Shown here piece by piece: positions 50,894-59,223 of a stretch of 64,000 nucleotides of DNA (positions are counted from its first letter, which is position 1; every line of letters begins with the position of its first letter). The notes below the pieces were generated by a model, which saw nothing but the letters and a program-made list of their open reading frames with translations, made no database searches and was not told where the DNA came from. The position numbers were made by a program, and so were the translations under genes. Origin of the DNA: Salegentibacter salinarum (GTDB lineage Bacteria; Bacteroidota; Bacteroidia; Flavobacteriales; Flavobacteriaceae); NCBI RefSeq assembly GCF_900168115.1, contig NZ_FUZC01000002.1, positions 62,001-126,000 on the forward strand, in the 5' to 3' direction.

Positions 50894-51491
50894 AGAAATG
50901 TTCAGGAATGATAAGGAGCCCAAACCAAATACTTTACCCAAAGGGCACCAAAAGCGATTTGAAGATCGCCTGGAAAAGGAAATTCCCTCGGAAAAAAAGA
51001 ATAATACCTTCTTTTTTCTGAAGATAGCAGCAGTGCTGGTGGTAGCACTGGGCGTTGGATTCTTTTTTCTGAATTCAGGTGGAGATAATTTTAATGATGG
51101 ACCATCGGTAGCCGATACTCCAAGGGAAACTTCGGAAGAAAAGGAAGATAAGCTACCAACTGAAAATAATTTTCAGCTAAGTGAAGTTTCGCCAGAATTC
51201 AAGAAAATTGAAGATTATTATATGGCGAACCTTAATATTGAACTTTCCAAAATTAATATTACGCCGGAAAATAAGGCGCTAATCGATTCTTTTATGAACC
51301 AGATGGCCGAGCTGGATAAAGAATACCAACGTTTAAATACAGAAATTAAAGAAGCCGGGCCCAATGAGCAAACCCTGGAGGCGATGATCGCGAATCTTCA
51401 GCTAAGACTGGATTTATTATATAAGCTGAAAAACAAATTAAAAGAAATCAAACAATCAAAGGACAACGAATATGAAAACTATGAGGTATAA
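50877..51491 (+). CDS. Single-pass membrane protein, probable anti-sigma factor
   Basis: 204 aa. A cytosolic N-terminal 40 residues are followed by one membrane helix (FLKIAAVLVVALGVGFFFL) and an extracytoplasmic part with a long helical region (KALIDSFMNQMAELDKEYQRL, ANLQLRLDLLYKLKNKLKEI). No zinc anti-sigma motif (HxxxCxxC) is present. Function is inferred from the overlap with the ECF gene (17 bp) and topology. It also overlaps the next gene by 20 bp, making a tight three-gene unit. Confidence 0.65.
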   Translation: MAQDIREMFRNDKEPKPNTLPKGHQKRFEDRLEKEIPSEKKNNTFFFLKIAAVLVVALGVGFFFLNSGGDNFNDGPSVADTPRETSEEKEDKLPTENNFQLSEVSPEFKKIEDYYMANLNIELSKINITPENKALIDSFMNQMAELDKEYQRLNTEIKEAGPNEQTLEAMIANLQLRLDLLYKLKNKLKEIKQSKDNEYENYEV

Positions 51492-52869
51492 TTTAATAGT
51501 TGCGCTGCTGCTCTGCCTTCCGGTAACACTCGGCGCACAAACGAAGAAGCTGGACAAAACTTATAAAACTTCCGGCGATGTAGAAGTGAAAATAGATGCC
51601 AGTCATACCAATATCATTGTAGATTACTGGGATAGAAATGAAGTGAAAATTGAAGCCACTTTAGAAACCGATGAACTTGAAAAAAGCGAAGTGAAAGATG
51701 TTCTTGCTGCCTGGAAACTCTCTACTTCAGGGAATGCTTCAGAGGTAACTATTTCTTCCGGGGGTGGAATGCAATGGAGTGGTGATATAGACCTAAGCGG
51801 ACTTGAAAAACCTTTGGCCAGTCTTCCCCAGATGCTGGAACCGTTAATGAATAATTTGGTGACGCCTTTGATGCAAAGTATGGGTGAGAGTATGGGAGCA
51901 CCGCTTCCACCGGAATTCAGTGAAAAAATGGGCAATATTAAATTTGACTATGAAGCCTATAAAAAGGATGGTGATAAATATATCGCAAAATTTGAAAAAG
52001 AGATAGAGGCAAATTTTGGAGAGGATTTTGAAAAAGATATGGAAAAGTGGGCTTCACAATTTGAGAAGAATGCAGAAAAATGGGAGAAGAATTTTGAAAT
52101 GAAGATGGAAATAAATAGCGAAGAACTCGAAAAGTCTATGGAAAAATGGGCCGAAAGTTTTGGGAAAGATATGGAAGCCTGGGGTGAATCGTTTGGAGCA
52201 CAAATGGAAGCCCGTTTTGGAGATGTGGAAGGTGAAGAGACTAAAGTTATCGGCCTTAATAATTCTAAGGCTAAGAAAACTATTAAATTGAAAATTCCGA
52301 GGAATGGAATACTAAATCTTGATGTTCGCCACGGGGATGTAAACCTCTCGGGAACTACCCATAATCTTCGCGCCGATCTTTCTCATAGTAAACTAACCGC
52401 TGATAGGATAAATGGCAAAAGCACAAATGTAGAAGCGGCTTATACTCCTGTGAATATTAACTACTGGTCTTATGGAATAATGGATGCCAAGTATGTAAAG
52501 AACTTTAAAATTAAGAAGGTGAAAAGTATCAAATTGAGTTCTAATTCCAGTAATGTGAATATTGATGAACTTGAAGATACAGGGATTTTATCGGGTAATT
52601 TTGGGGAACTGAATATTGCAAGTGTGGGAGCTAATTTTAAAAACCTGGACATTAATTTAGAAAACAGCGATTTAGAACTTGGTTTACCTTCTTCAGCATT
52701 CAATTTTATTTACAGTGGTACGCAGAGTGATATCAAACACCCGAATGCTCTGAAGCTAACAAGTAGTGAATCTTACGATAATAAAAAGCTCACGGGTTTT
52801 CATAAAACAAAAGATTCTGGAGGGAATATAAGTATTAAAGCAAATTTTAGTGATATCTTGTTAAATTAG
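51472..52869 (+). CDS. Exported DUF4097-like adhesin with charged helical repeats
   Basis: 465 aa with a signal peptide ending in LGAQ. Residues about 155-260 are an unusual run of E/K/W-rich helical repeats (FEKDMEKWASQFEKNAEKWE, EELEKSMEKWAESFGKDMEA). The C-terminal half is a DUF4097-type beta-solenoid (LDVRHGDVNLSGTTHNLRAD, SSNVNIDELEDTGILSGNFG, NISIKANFSDILLN). DUF4097 proteins often sit behind ECF/anti-sigma pairs in this phylum. It may be the effector or signal protein of the sigma system. The helical insert breaks the usual all-beta layout. Confidence 0.75.
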   Translation: MKTMRYNLIVALLLCLPVTLGAQTKKLDKTYKTSGDVEVKIDASHTNIIVDYWDRNEVKIEATLETDELEKSEVKDVLAAWKLSTSGNASEVTISSGGGMQWSGDIDLSGLEKPLASLPQMLEPLMNNLVTPLMQSMGESMGAPLPPEFSEKMGNIKFDYEAYKKDGDKYIAKFEKEIEANFGEDFEKDMEKWASQFEKNAEKWEKNFEMKMEINSEELEKSMEKWAESFGKDMEAWGESFGAQMEARFGDVEGEETKVIGLNNSKAKKTIKLKIPRNGILNLDVRHGDVNLSGTTHNLRADLSHSKLTADRINGKSTNVEAAYTPVNINYWSYGIMDAKYVKNFKIKKVKSIKLSSNSSNVNIDELEDTGILSGNFGELNIASVGANFKNLDINLENSDLELGLPSSAFNFIYSGTQSDIKHPNALKLTSSESYDNKKLTGFHKTKDSGGNISIKANFSDILLN

Positions 52870-52925
52870 ATTTCAAGGTGTAATTTTAGCGATTATTAAA
52901 CGGCAAATCGTTTAAAAGATCGCTT

Positions 52926-53627
52926 ATGGGAACCACAAATTTTTCTGAATTTCTTTCGCAGTTAACTCCCGGTTTCACCCAGGTTTTAGACGTGAATTTA
53001 AAAGCAGAAGATTATATAGTAATAGATTTATCTGAAAATAATGTAGAGCTCGGAAAAGTAGATATTTCTTCTTCCCGGGCTTTTTCTGATTATATCGCTG
53101 AATATTTAAATGCCTTCGGAAAAAAGGTTGCCTTTGGAGGTTATTCTGAAGTGCGAAAACTTTATAACCGAAGTGAGCTTTTTACCGCTTTAGAAGATGA
53201 GGATAGTAATAGGAACATCCATTTAGGCCTGGATTTTTGGGCAGATGCTCACACCGATGTTTTAGCGGTTTTAGATGGAAGAATTCATAGTTTTAACGAT
53301 AATTCCAGTTTTGGTGACTACGGTCCAACAATAATTCTGGAACATGATTTTGAAGAAAAGAAGTTTTATTCGCTTTACGGTCATTTAAGTAAAGCTTCGT
53401 TAGAGGGTCTTGCTCCCGGGAGACCCGTAAAGAAAGGCGAAAAAATTGCGGAATTGGGGACGCCTGAAGAAAACGGTGATTACGCGCCACATTTACATTT
53501 TCAGATTATAGAAGATTTAAGCGAAAAAATTGGAGATTTTCCCGGGGTAACTTCCAGAAGGGAGCTTGATTTTTACCTGCAAAACTGCCCCGATCCCAAT
53601 TATTTACTGAAATTAAGAAATTCCTAA
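52926..53627 (+). CDS. M23-type peptidase domain protein without signal peptide
   Basis: 233 aa. Residues about 95-205 are a LytM/M23 fold with the zinc-ligand pattern: HLGLDFWADAHT (H-x3-D), SLYGHLSK and HLHFQI (HxH). All expected ligands are visible, so catalysis is possible. The first 90 residues are not a signal peptide and the protein should stay in the cytosol, where peptidoglycan is absent. Similar M23 units occur inside fused aminotransferase/phosphotransferase proteins, so the role may not be cell-wall lysis. Confidence 0.82.
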   Translation: MGTTNFSEFLSQLTPGFTQVLDVNLKAEDYIVIDLSENNVELGKVDISSSRAFSDYIAEYLNAFGKKVAFGGYSEVRKLYNRSELFTALEDEDSNRNIHLGLDFWADAHTDVLAVLDGRIHSFNDNSSFGDYGPTIILEHDFEEKKFYSLYGHLSKASLEGLAPGRPVKKGEKIAELGTPEENGDYAPHLHFQIIEDLSEKIGDFPGVTSRRELDFYLQNCPDPNYLLKLRNS

Positions 53628-54104
53628 TTACTTTTTTCTTAAAATTAAAGCGACTATTGCTGAGGTTACAACTCCCATCATTAGTGCACCGGCTATAGAT
53701 TGTACGATGTATGAGCTTAAATTAAAATAGGCTTCAGCGTCTTCACGTTTCATAGCATTTCTTTCCACGCTGCTTTCTATGGCATTTTCAAAAAAACCAG
53801 GGGAGATAAGATAGTGAGTAATTACTTGGCCAATTGGGGATAACAGTGCGATAACGATACTTAAAATTACTCCGGAAACGAATCCCTGTTTCCAGCTCAT
53901 TTTTCCACGGAAAAAATTCTTTCTTTTATCGTGAATAGCAAATAGATAAATGGCAATCGCGACTATGCCGAAAAGGTTGCTGTAGATTGGATGTTTGTCA
54001 ATTAAAACATCGTGCCAGCCCATGAGTTTCTCAAAATACATCCAAAGTAAGGAAGCCGCGAAGAAAATTACTCCCCACTTTATTTCTATCTGGTAGTTTC
54101 TCAT
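53628..54104 (-). CDS. DUF4199 membrane protein
   Basis: 158 aa from the ATG at 54104 (MRNYQIEIKWGVIFFAASLLWM); a longer frame adds 12 unlikely residues. Four transmembrane segments with the family pattern: WMYFEKLMGWHD, then FGIVAIAIYLFAIHDKRKNFF, SWKQGFVSGVILSIVIALL, and a final MMGVVTSAIVALILRKK. Function unknown. The 3' end abuts that of the M23 gene. Confidence 0.85.
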   Translation of the reverse strand: MRNYQIEIKWGVIFFAASLLWMYFEKLMGWHDVLIDKHPIYSNLFGIVAIAIYLFAIHDKRKNFFRGKMSWKQGFVSGVILSIVIALLSPIGQVITHYLISPGFFENAIESSVERNAMKREDAEAYFNLSSYIVQSIAGALMMGVVTSAIVALILRKK

Positions 54105-54147
54105 TTTTTGATCGGTTTGTTGGAAAGCTAATTTACTCAAAAAAAGA

Positions 54148-54199
54148 AAGGGCTGTCTAAAAGCTCCATTATTTTGGAATTTAGACAGCCCTTTTTATA
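54148..54199 (-). terminator. Terminator after secA
   Basis: A perfect 15-bp stem AAAGGGCTGTCTAAA / TTTAGACAGCCCTTT with an 18-base loop. On the minus strand the stem is followed by CTTTTTTTG, giving a strong stop for secA. Confidence 0.85.
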
Positions 54200-54214
54200 A
54201 GGATTTAAACTGGA

Positions 54215-57200
54215 TTATTGATTTACAACCACCCAATCTCCTTTTTCAATAAGCGGGATTGCTTGCTTGTATTTAAGGGTTTTATTTTCACCGCTCATCA
54301 CATTTTTAATAGTCACTTTATCATTACGACCAATCTTTGGTTGATCCCTCGTAATGGTTTCAGTCACCTGTGGGCGACGTTGCTGTTGGGTATTTCCGGC
54401 AGCGCGGCTTTGAGCAGCTCTTTCGTCTATATTAGGAATTTCTTCCTTCTGGGTTTCTACTTTCTCTTTTCTACGTTGTCTCGCTTCCTGGATATTTGAA
54501 ACATTTCCTTCCGGAATTTCACCTTTGAAAAGAAAAGAAATCACATCACGGTTTACCTGGTCCAGCATAGATTTAAACAATTCAAAAGCTTCAAATTTAT
54601 AGATCAATAAAGGATCTTTTTGCTCGTGAACCGCCAACTGAACGCTCTGTTTCAACTCATCCATCTTACGAAGGTGGGTTTTCCAGGCATCATCAATAAT
54701 GGCAAGACTTATATTTTTCTCGAAATCTTTTACCAATTGAACACCTTCGGTTTCGTAAGCTTTTTCAAGATTAGTAACTACCTGAAGCGTTTTTTGACCG
54801 TCTGAAAATGGAACTGAAATTCTTTCAAAATTGTTACTTTCGTCTTCATAAACTTGCTTAATTACTGGGAAAGCCCTGGAAGCGCTGTGCTTCATCTTTT
54901 CCTGGTAATGCTGGTAGGCTTCTTTATAAACGATTCCGGAAATTTTTTGCACTCCCATTTTCTCAAAATCCTCCTCAGAAACCGGAGCACTCATGGAGAA
55001 ATACCTGATCAGTTCAAATTCAAAGTTTTTATAATCCTGGGCAATTTTATTGTTTTCGGTAATCGCTTCAGAAGTATCAAAGATCATATTGGCGATATCA
55101 ACCTTAAGCCTGTCGCCAAATAATGCGTGGTATCGACGTTTGTAAATCACTTCCCGCTGGGCGTTCATTACATCATCATATTCCAGCAAACGCTTTCTAA
55201 TTCCAAAGTTATTTTCCTCAACTTTTTTCTGGGCACGCTCAATAGATTTTGAGATCATAGAATGCTGAATTACTTCACCTTCTTCCAGCCCCATTTTATC
55301 CATTAATTTCGCGATTCTTTCCGATCCGAATAAACGCATCAGGTTGTCCTCAAGCGACACATAGAACTGGGAGCTTCCCGGATCTCCTTGACGACCGGCA
55401 CGACCTCTTAACTGCCGGTCTACACGGCGTGAATCGTGACGCTCTGTCCCTACAATAGCTAAACCACCTGCTTCTTTAACTTCTTTGCTTAATTTAATAT
55501 CGGTACCACGACCTGCCATGTTGGTGGCGATGGTCACAATACCCGATTTACCTGCTTCAGCCACAATATCGGCTTCTCTTTTATGCAGTTTCGCATTAAG
55601 TACGTTATGTGGAACATTCCGCAATTTCAGCATTCGGGAAAGTAATTCTGAAATTTCTACCGAAGTTGTACCAATAAGTACCGGCCTCCCGGCATTAGAA
55701 AGATCGGTTACGTGGTCTATCACCGCGTTATATTTTTCCCGTTTGGTTTTGTAAACCAAATCGTCTTTATCGTTTCTTGCAATGGGGCGGTTGGTAGGAA
55801 TTTCTACCACATCCAGTTTGTAAATTTCCCAGAATTCTCCTGCTTCAGTAACCGCAGTACCGGTCATACCCGATAATTTACCATACATTCTAAAGTAATT
55901 TTGAAGGGTTACCGTAGCAAAAGTTTGGGTGGCATCTTCAATTTTTACGTTTTCCTTGGCTTCAATTGCCTGGTGTAAACCATCACTGTAACGGCGCCCG
56001 TCCATAATACGGCCGGTTTGCTCGTCTACAATCTTAACTTTATTGTCTATTACCACATATTCGTCATCTTTTTCGAATAGGGTATAAGCTTTAAGCAACT
56101 GGCGTAGGGTGTGAATACGTTCACTTTTTACACTGTAATCTCTAAAAAGTTCTTCTTTTTTCTCAGCTTCTTCTTCTTTGGGAAGACCTTCTTTTTCAAT
56201 CTTGGCGATTTCCATTCCCATTTCGGGCATTACAAAGAAATCGGTATCCCCATCGGCTGAAAGGAACTCAATACCTTTATCGGTAAGATCTATCTGGTTG
56301 CTTTTTTCTTCAATAGTGAAATAAAGATCCGCGTCGACCTTAGGCATTTCGCGGTTATTATCCTGCATATAATGATTTTCAGTCTTTTGCAGTAACTGTT
56401 TTATACCTTCTTCACTTAAGAATTTTATTAAAGCTTTATTCTTCGGAAGTCCGCGGTAAACTCTAAGCAATAAGAATGCTCCATCTTTGGTATTTCCTTC
56501 TTTAATAAGTTTTTTAGCTTCAGCCAGAACTTTTGTAAGATGTTTACGCTGGAGTTCTACAATATTTGAAATTGCAGGTTTTAGCTCATTAAATTCGTGA
56601 ACATCTCCTTTTGGAATTGGCCCTGAAATAATAAGCGGTGTACGGGCATCATCAATTAATACCGAATCCACCTCATCTACGATCGCGAAGTTATGAGGAC
56701 GCTGTACTAAATCGTTAGGAGCGTGCGACATATTATCACGTAAATAATCGAAACCGAATTCATTATTGGTTCCGTAAGTGATATCAGCATTGTAAGCTTT
56801 TCTTCTTGATGCAGAGTTCGGCCGGTGATAATCTATACAATCTACACTTAAGCCGTGGAATTCAAAAATAGGGGCCATCCAGGCGCTATCCCGTTTTGCC
56901 AGGTAATCGTTTACCGTTACCAGGTGAACGCCGTTTCCGGTAAGTGCGTTAAGATACATTGGTAAGGTTGCCACAAGGGTTTTACCTTCACCGGTTTGCA
57001 TCTCTGCGATTTTGCCCTGGTGCATTGCCACACCACCAATAAGCTGAACATCGTAATGAATCATATCCCAGGTAACCGGTTTCCCGGCAGCATCCCAAGA
57101 GTTATTCCAGATGGCGTGATCTCCTTCAAGATTTACATAATCTTTTTCAGCAGAAATCTCACGATCAAATTCTGATGCGGTAACCTTAATTTGTTCGTTA

Positions 57201-57574
57201 TGGAAAAAGCGTTTTGCGGTTTCTTTTACGGTAGCAAAAGCTTCGGGTAGAATATCGTTGAGAACCCCTTCAGATATTTCGTAAGATTTAGCTTTTAGCG
57301 CATCAATTTCAGCGTAAATATCTTCTTTTCGGGTAATATCGTCACTGGCATCAGCCTCGGCTTCCAGCTCTTCAATTTGTTTGTTTATATCTTTTAAAGC
57401 TTCAGCGATCTTCGCCTTAAAGCTTGCAGTTTTTGCCCTTAGTTCGTCTATAGACAGGGCTTCAAACTCACCTTCCAGCGCCTTTATCTTTTCAACTATG
57501 GGTTGTATTTCCTTGACGTCTTTTTTAGATTTATCGCCAACAAATACTTTTAATACAGAATTTAAAAAACTCAT
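54215..57574 (-). CDS. secA: Protein translocase ATPase SecA
   Basis: 1119 aa motor of the Sec pathway, which also exports the curli proteins of this window. Walker A region [10 protein letters not shown] at 191-200, [20 protein letters not shown], and the second nucleotide domain [12 protein letters not shown] and [14 protein letters not shown] are present. It is about 220 residues longer than E. coli SecA (901), mainly from inserts near 60-100 and 330-520. The C-terminus lacks the CxCxSG zinc/SecB-binding motif and ends in a short domain, [20 protein letters not shown], as I recall for other Bacteroidota SecA proteins. It is a single gene with its own terminator. Confidence 0.96.
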   Translation of the reverse strand: MSFLNSVLKVFVGDKSKKDVKEIQPIVEKIKALEGEFEALSIDELRAKTASFKAKIAEALKDINKQIEELEAEADASDDITRKEDIYAEIDALKAKSYEISEGVLNDILPEAFATVKETAKRFFHNEQIKVTASEFDREISAEKDYVNLEGDHAIWNNSWDAAGKPVTWDMIHYDVQLIGGVAMHQGKIAEMQTGEGKTLVATLPMYLNALTGNGVHLVTVNDYLAKRDSAWMAPIFEFHGLSVDCIDYHRPNSASRRKAYNADITYGTNNEFGFDYLRDNMSHAPNDLVQRPHNFAIVDEVDSVLIDDARTPLIISGPIPKGDVHEFNELKPAISNIVELQRKHLTKVLAEAKKLIKEGNTKDGAFLLLRVYRGLPKNKALIKFLSEEGIKQLLQKTENHYMQDNNREMPKVDADLYFTIEEKSNQIDLTDKGIEFLSADGDTDFFVMPEMGMEIAKIEKEGLPKEEEAEKKEELFRDYSVKSERIHTLRQLLKAYTLFEKDDEYVVIDNKVKIVDEQTGRIMDGRRYSDGLHQAIEAKENVKIEDATQTFATVTLQNYFRMYGKLSGMTGTAVTEAGEFWEIYKLDVVEIPTNRPIARNDKDDLVYKTKREKYNAVIDHVTDLSNAGRPVLIGTTSVEISELLSRMLKLRNVPHNVLNAKLHKREADIVAEAGKSGIVTIATNMAGRGTDIKLSKEVKEAGGLAIVGTERHDSRRVDRQLRGRAGRQGDPGSSQFYVSLEDNLMRLFGSERIAKLMDKMGLEEGEVIQHSMISKSIERAQKKVEENNFGIRKRLLEYDDVMNAQREVIYKRRYHALFGDRLKVDIANMIFDTSEAITENNKIAQDYKNFEFELIRYFSMSAPVSEEDFEKMGVQKISGIVYKEAYQHYQEKMKHSASRAFPVIKQVYEDESNNFERISVPFSDGQKTLQVVTNLEKAYETEGVQLVKDFEKNISLAIIDDAWKTHLRKMDELKQSVQLAVHEQKDPLLIYKFEAFELFKSMLDQVNRDVISFLFKGEIPEGNVSNIQEARQRRKEKVETQKEEIPNIDERAAQSRAAGNTQQQRRPQVTETITRDQPKIGRNDKVTIKNVMSGENKTLKYKQAIPLIEKGDWVVVNQ

Positions 57575-57613
57575 AATAGTTTTTGTTTAATACGGGGTTC
57601 AAATGTACGCAAA

Positions 57614-57642
57614 AAAAAAGCCTCACTTTGGAGACTTTTTTC
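57614..57642 (-). terminator. Terminator after the DUF2795-like gene
   Basis: An imperfect stem AAAAAAG-CTC / GAG-CTTTTTT with one mismatch and a run of nine T on the minus strand. It separates the DUF2795-like gene from secA. Confidence 0.65.
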
Positions 57643-57662
57643 TATTTTTTGCGTGTTGTTAT

Positions 57663-57884
57663 TTAATATTCATCCTCATTCCAAAGATAATCTTCATCAG
57701 TTGGATAATCGGGCCAAATTTCCTCAATAGAATCATACGAATCTCCTTCATCTTCAATCGCCTGCAGGTTTTCTACTACTTCTAGTGGAGCTCCTGTTCT
57801 AATGGCGTAATCAATTAATTCGTCTTTAGTTGCAGGCCAGGGTGCATCACTTAAATAAGATGCTAATTCTAAAGTCCAATACAT
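57663..57884 (-). CDS. Small DUF2795-like protein
   Basis: 73 aa. The N-terminal half WTLELASYLSDAPWPATKDELIDYAIRTG fits DUF2795 (quoted segments: LASYLSDAPWPATKDELIDY and RTGAPLEVVENLQ), a small helical fold. The C-terminal half is very acidic and rich in Tyr and Asp (YDSIEEIWPDYPTDEDYL). Function unknown; I recall similar proteins in many Bacteroidota. It has a promoter box 26 bp upstream and its own terminator. Confidence 0.8.
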   Translation of the reverse strand: MYWTLELASYLSDAPWPATKDELIDYAIRTGAPLEVVENLQAIEDEGDSYDSIEEIWPDYPTDEDYLWNEDEY

Positions 57885-57909
57885 GGGTTGCTCAGGTTTA
57901 TTATTTTTG

Positions 57910-57917
57910 CAAAAATA
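57910..57917 (-). promoter_or_regulatory. -7 box before the DUF2795-like gene
   Basis: On the minus strand the sequence reads TATTTTTG, matching TAnnTTTG, about 26 bp before the ATG at 57884. Confidence 0.5.
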
Positions 57918-58032
57918 AATTTTTTGTGGTAATAGCCAAGAAAAAAATCTATTATTTAATCAATACCGTTAAGAACATACGCTAAAATTATAGATTTTAC
58001 TGTATAATCCTTGCTTAAGCCTTAAAAAGGAA

Positions 58033-58605
58033 TTAAGATTTTTCTGGAATCCATTTCACCTCTTCGGCCTCTAGTTTTTTAGACAACATCCGTGCCAGCA
58101 CAAATAGGTAGTCAGAAAGTCTATTAAGATATTGTAAAACCTTATCATCAAAAGCTTCAATTTCGTGTAAAGCGGTTGCAAGTCGCTCTGCGCGGCGGCA
58201 AACGCAACGAGCTATGTGACAGAATGACACGCTTTGATGCCCTCCCGGAAGCACAAAATGGGTCATTGGAGGAAGATCCTCATTCATTTTATCTATTTCT
58301 TTTTCCAGCATTTCTATATCTTCTGCAGAAATTTTGGGGATGTTTAAGCGCTCTTTACCGTTCTTTAATTTCTGTTTTTCTGGGTCTGTAGCTAGGGTAG
58401 AACCAATGGTAAAAAGTCTATCCTGAATTCTGCTTAAAACCTTTCTTGAATGTTCGCCGGTATCCTGATCTCGCACAAGCCCAATGTGGGAGTTAAGTTC
58501 GTCTACAGTGCCGTAACTTTCTATGCGAATATGGTGTTTGGGAACCCGGGTGCCTCCAAAAAGGGCAGTAGTACCTTTATCACCGGTTTTGGTATAAATC
58601 TTCAT
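58033..58605 (-). CDS. Cob(I)yrinic acid a,c-diamide adenosyltransferase, PduO type
   Basis: 190 aa. Makes adenosylcobalamin, the cofactor needed by icmF and by the mutase served by meaB. The ATP-binding N-terminus is KIYTKTGDKGTTALFGGTRV, then SYGTVDELNSHIGL. The C-terminal motif ARCVCRRAERLATAL holds the conserved Arg and Glu at the active site, and YLNRLSDYLFVLAR closes the five-helix bundle. Length and motifs are standard. It is a single gene, with a 58-residue small-protein gene upstream on the same strand. Confidence 0.94.
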   Translation of the reverse strand: MKIYTKTGDKGTTALFGGTRVPKHHIRIESYGTVDELNSHIGLVRDQDTGEHSRKVLSRIQDRLFTIGSTLATDPEKQKLKNGKERLNIPKISAEDIEMLEKEIDKMNEDLPPMTHFVLPGGHQSVSFCHIARCVCRRAERLATALHEIEAFDDKVLQYLNRLSDYLFVLARMLSKKLEAEEVKWIPEKS

Positions 58606-58746
58606 ATAAATGTTTGTTTTTCAATAATACATTTTTGGGTTTGCCCCAAAGTAGATTACTTAAGACTTTGCAGTCATAATGCAAGCAATTTACCTTTCAA
58701 AGGTACAAAATGAAGAATTAAGCCTGTAAAAAGTGAAGATTAGAAA

Positions 58747-58923
58747 TTAAATATGAGTTTCTGACTTTTCCTCTCTTCGGCGCTCCATGTATCGCCTTCT
58801 AAAATTTCTGTTCTTACGAGCCTTTCGGTTCTTTTTTGCCCGGCGGGAATTCCAAATAAAATACACGAGAAAAGCCGCAATAAGTGCGAAGTAAATCCAG
58901 GTTTCCTGGTCAAACTCAAACAT
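58747..58923 (-). CDS. Very small single-pass membrane protein with basic tail
   Basis: 58 aa: MFEFDQETWIYFALIAAFLV begins a membrane helix reaching FIWN, followed by a strongly basic tail (RRAKKNRKARKNRNFRRRYM) and an acidic end. A Trp-containing acidic N-terminus and a positive inside tail fit N-out, C-in topology. Codon use resembles that of the neighbours and no overlapping gene competes. Function unknown; the coding assignment rests on composition and an uninterrupted frame only. Confidence 0.55.
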   Translation of the reverse strand: MFEFDQETWIYFALIAAFLVYFIWNSRRAKKNRKARKNRNFRRRYMERRREEKSETHI

Positions 58924-59223
58924 GATAAGTTGTTAATTTTTTACAAGATAAGAAATTCTTGTTTTTTCTCCTAAAGTGAGCGTAATAATCCAATAGGCTT
59001 AAACATAATAAGACCCTCTGAAAAGTTCCAAATTTCGTCAAATTGATTTAATTCCGAATTAAAAAAACAGGATGAAATTTATGAGCTATTCAGAAAGTCT
59101 CTTAAAATTTATTTTTTCTCGATAATCGAGATTTAAATACTTCAAGGCTTGCCTCGAAAATTAAACAATGGTTCTCAATGAATGCCTCGTGAACTTGTTT
59201 GTAGGTATCTTACATTCAGATAA
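58924..59223. other. 300-bp intergenic region with a palindrome
   Basis: No gene is visible. TCTCGAT-A-ATCGAGA at 59117-59131 is a perfect 15-bp palindrome with a one-base centre, sized like a dimeric regulator site. It lies downstream of the FadL-type gene (minus strand) and upstream of the small membrane protein gene (minus strand), 194 bp from the latter. Confidence 0.4.
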
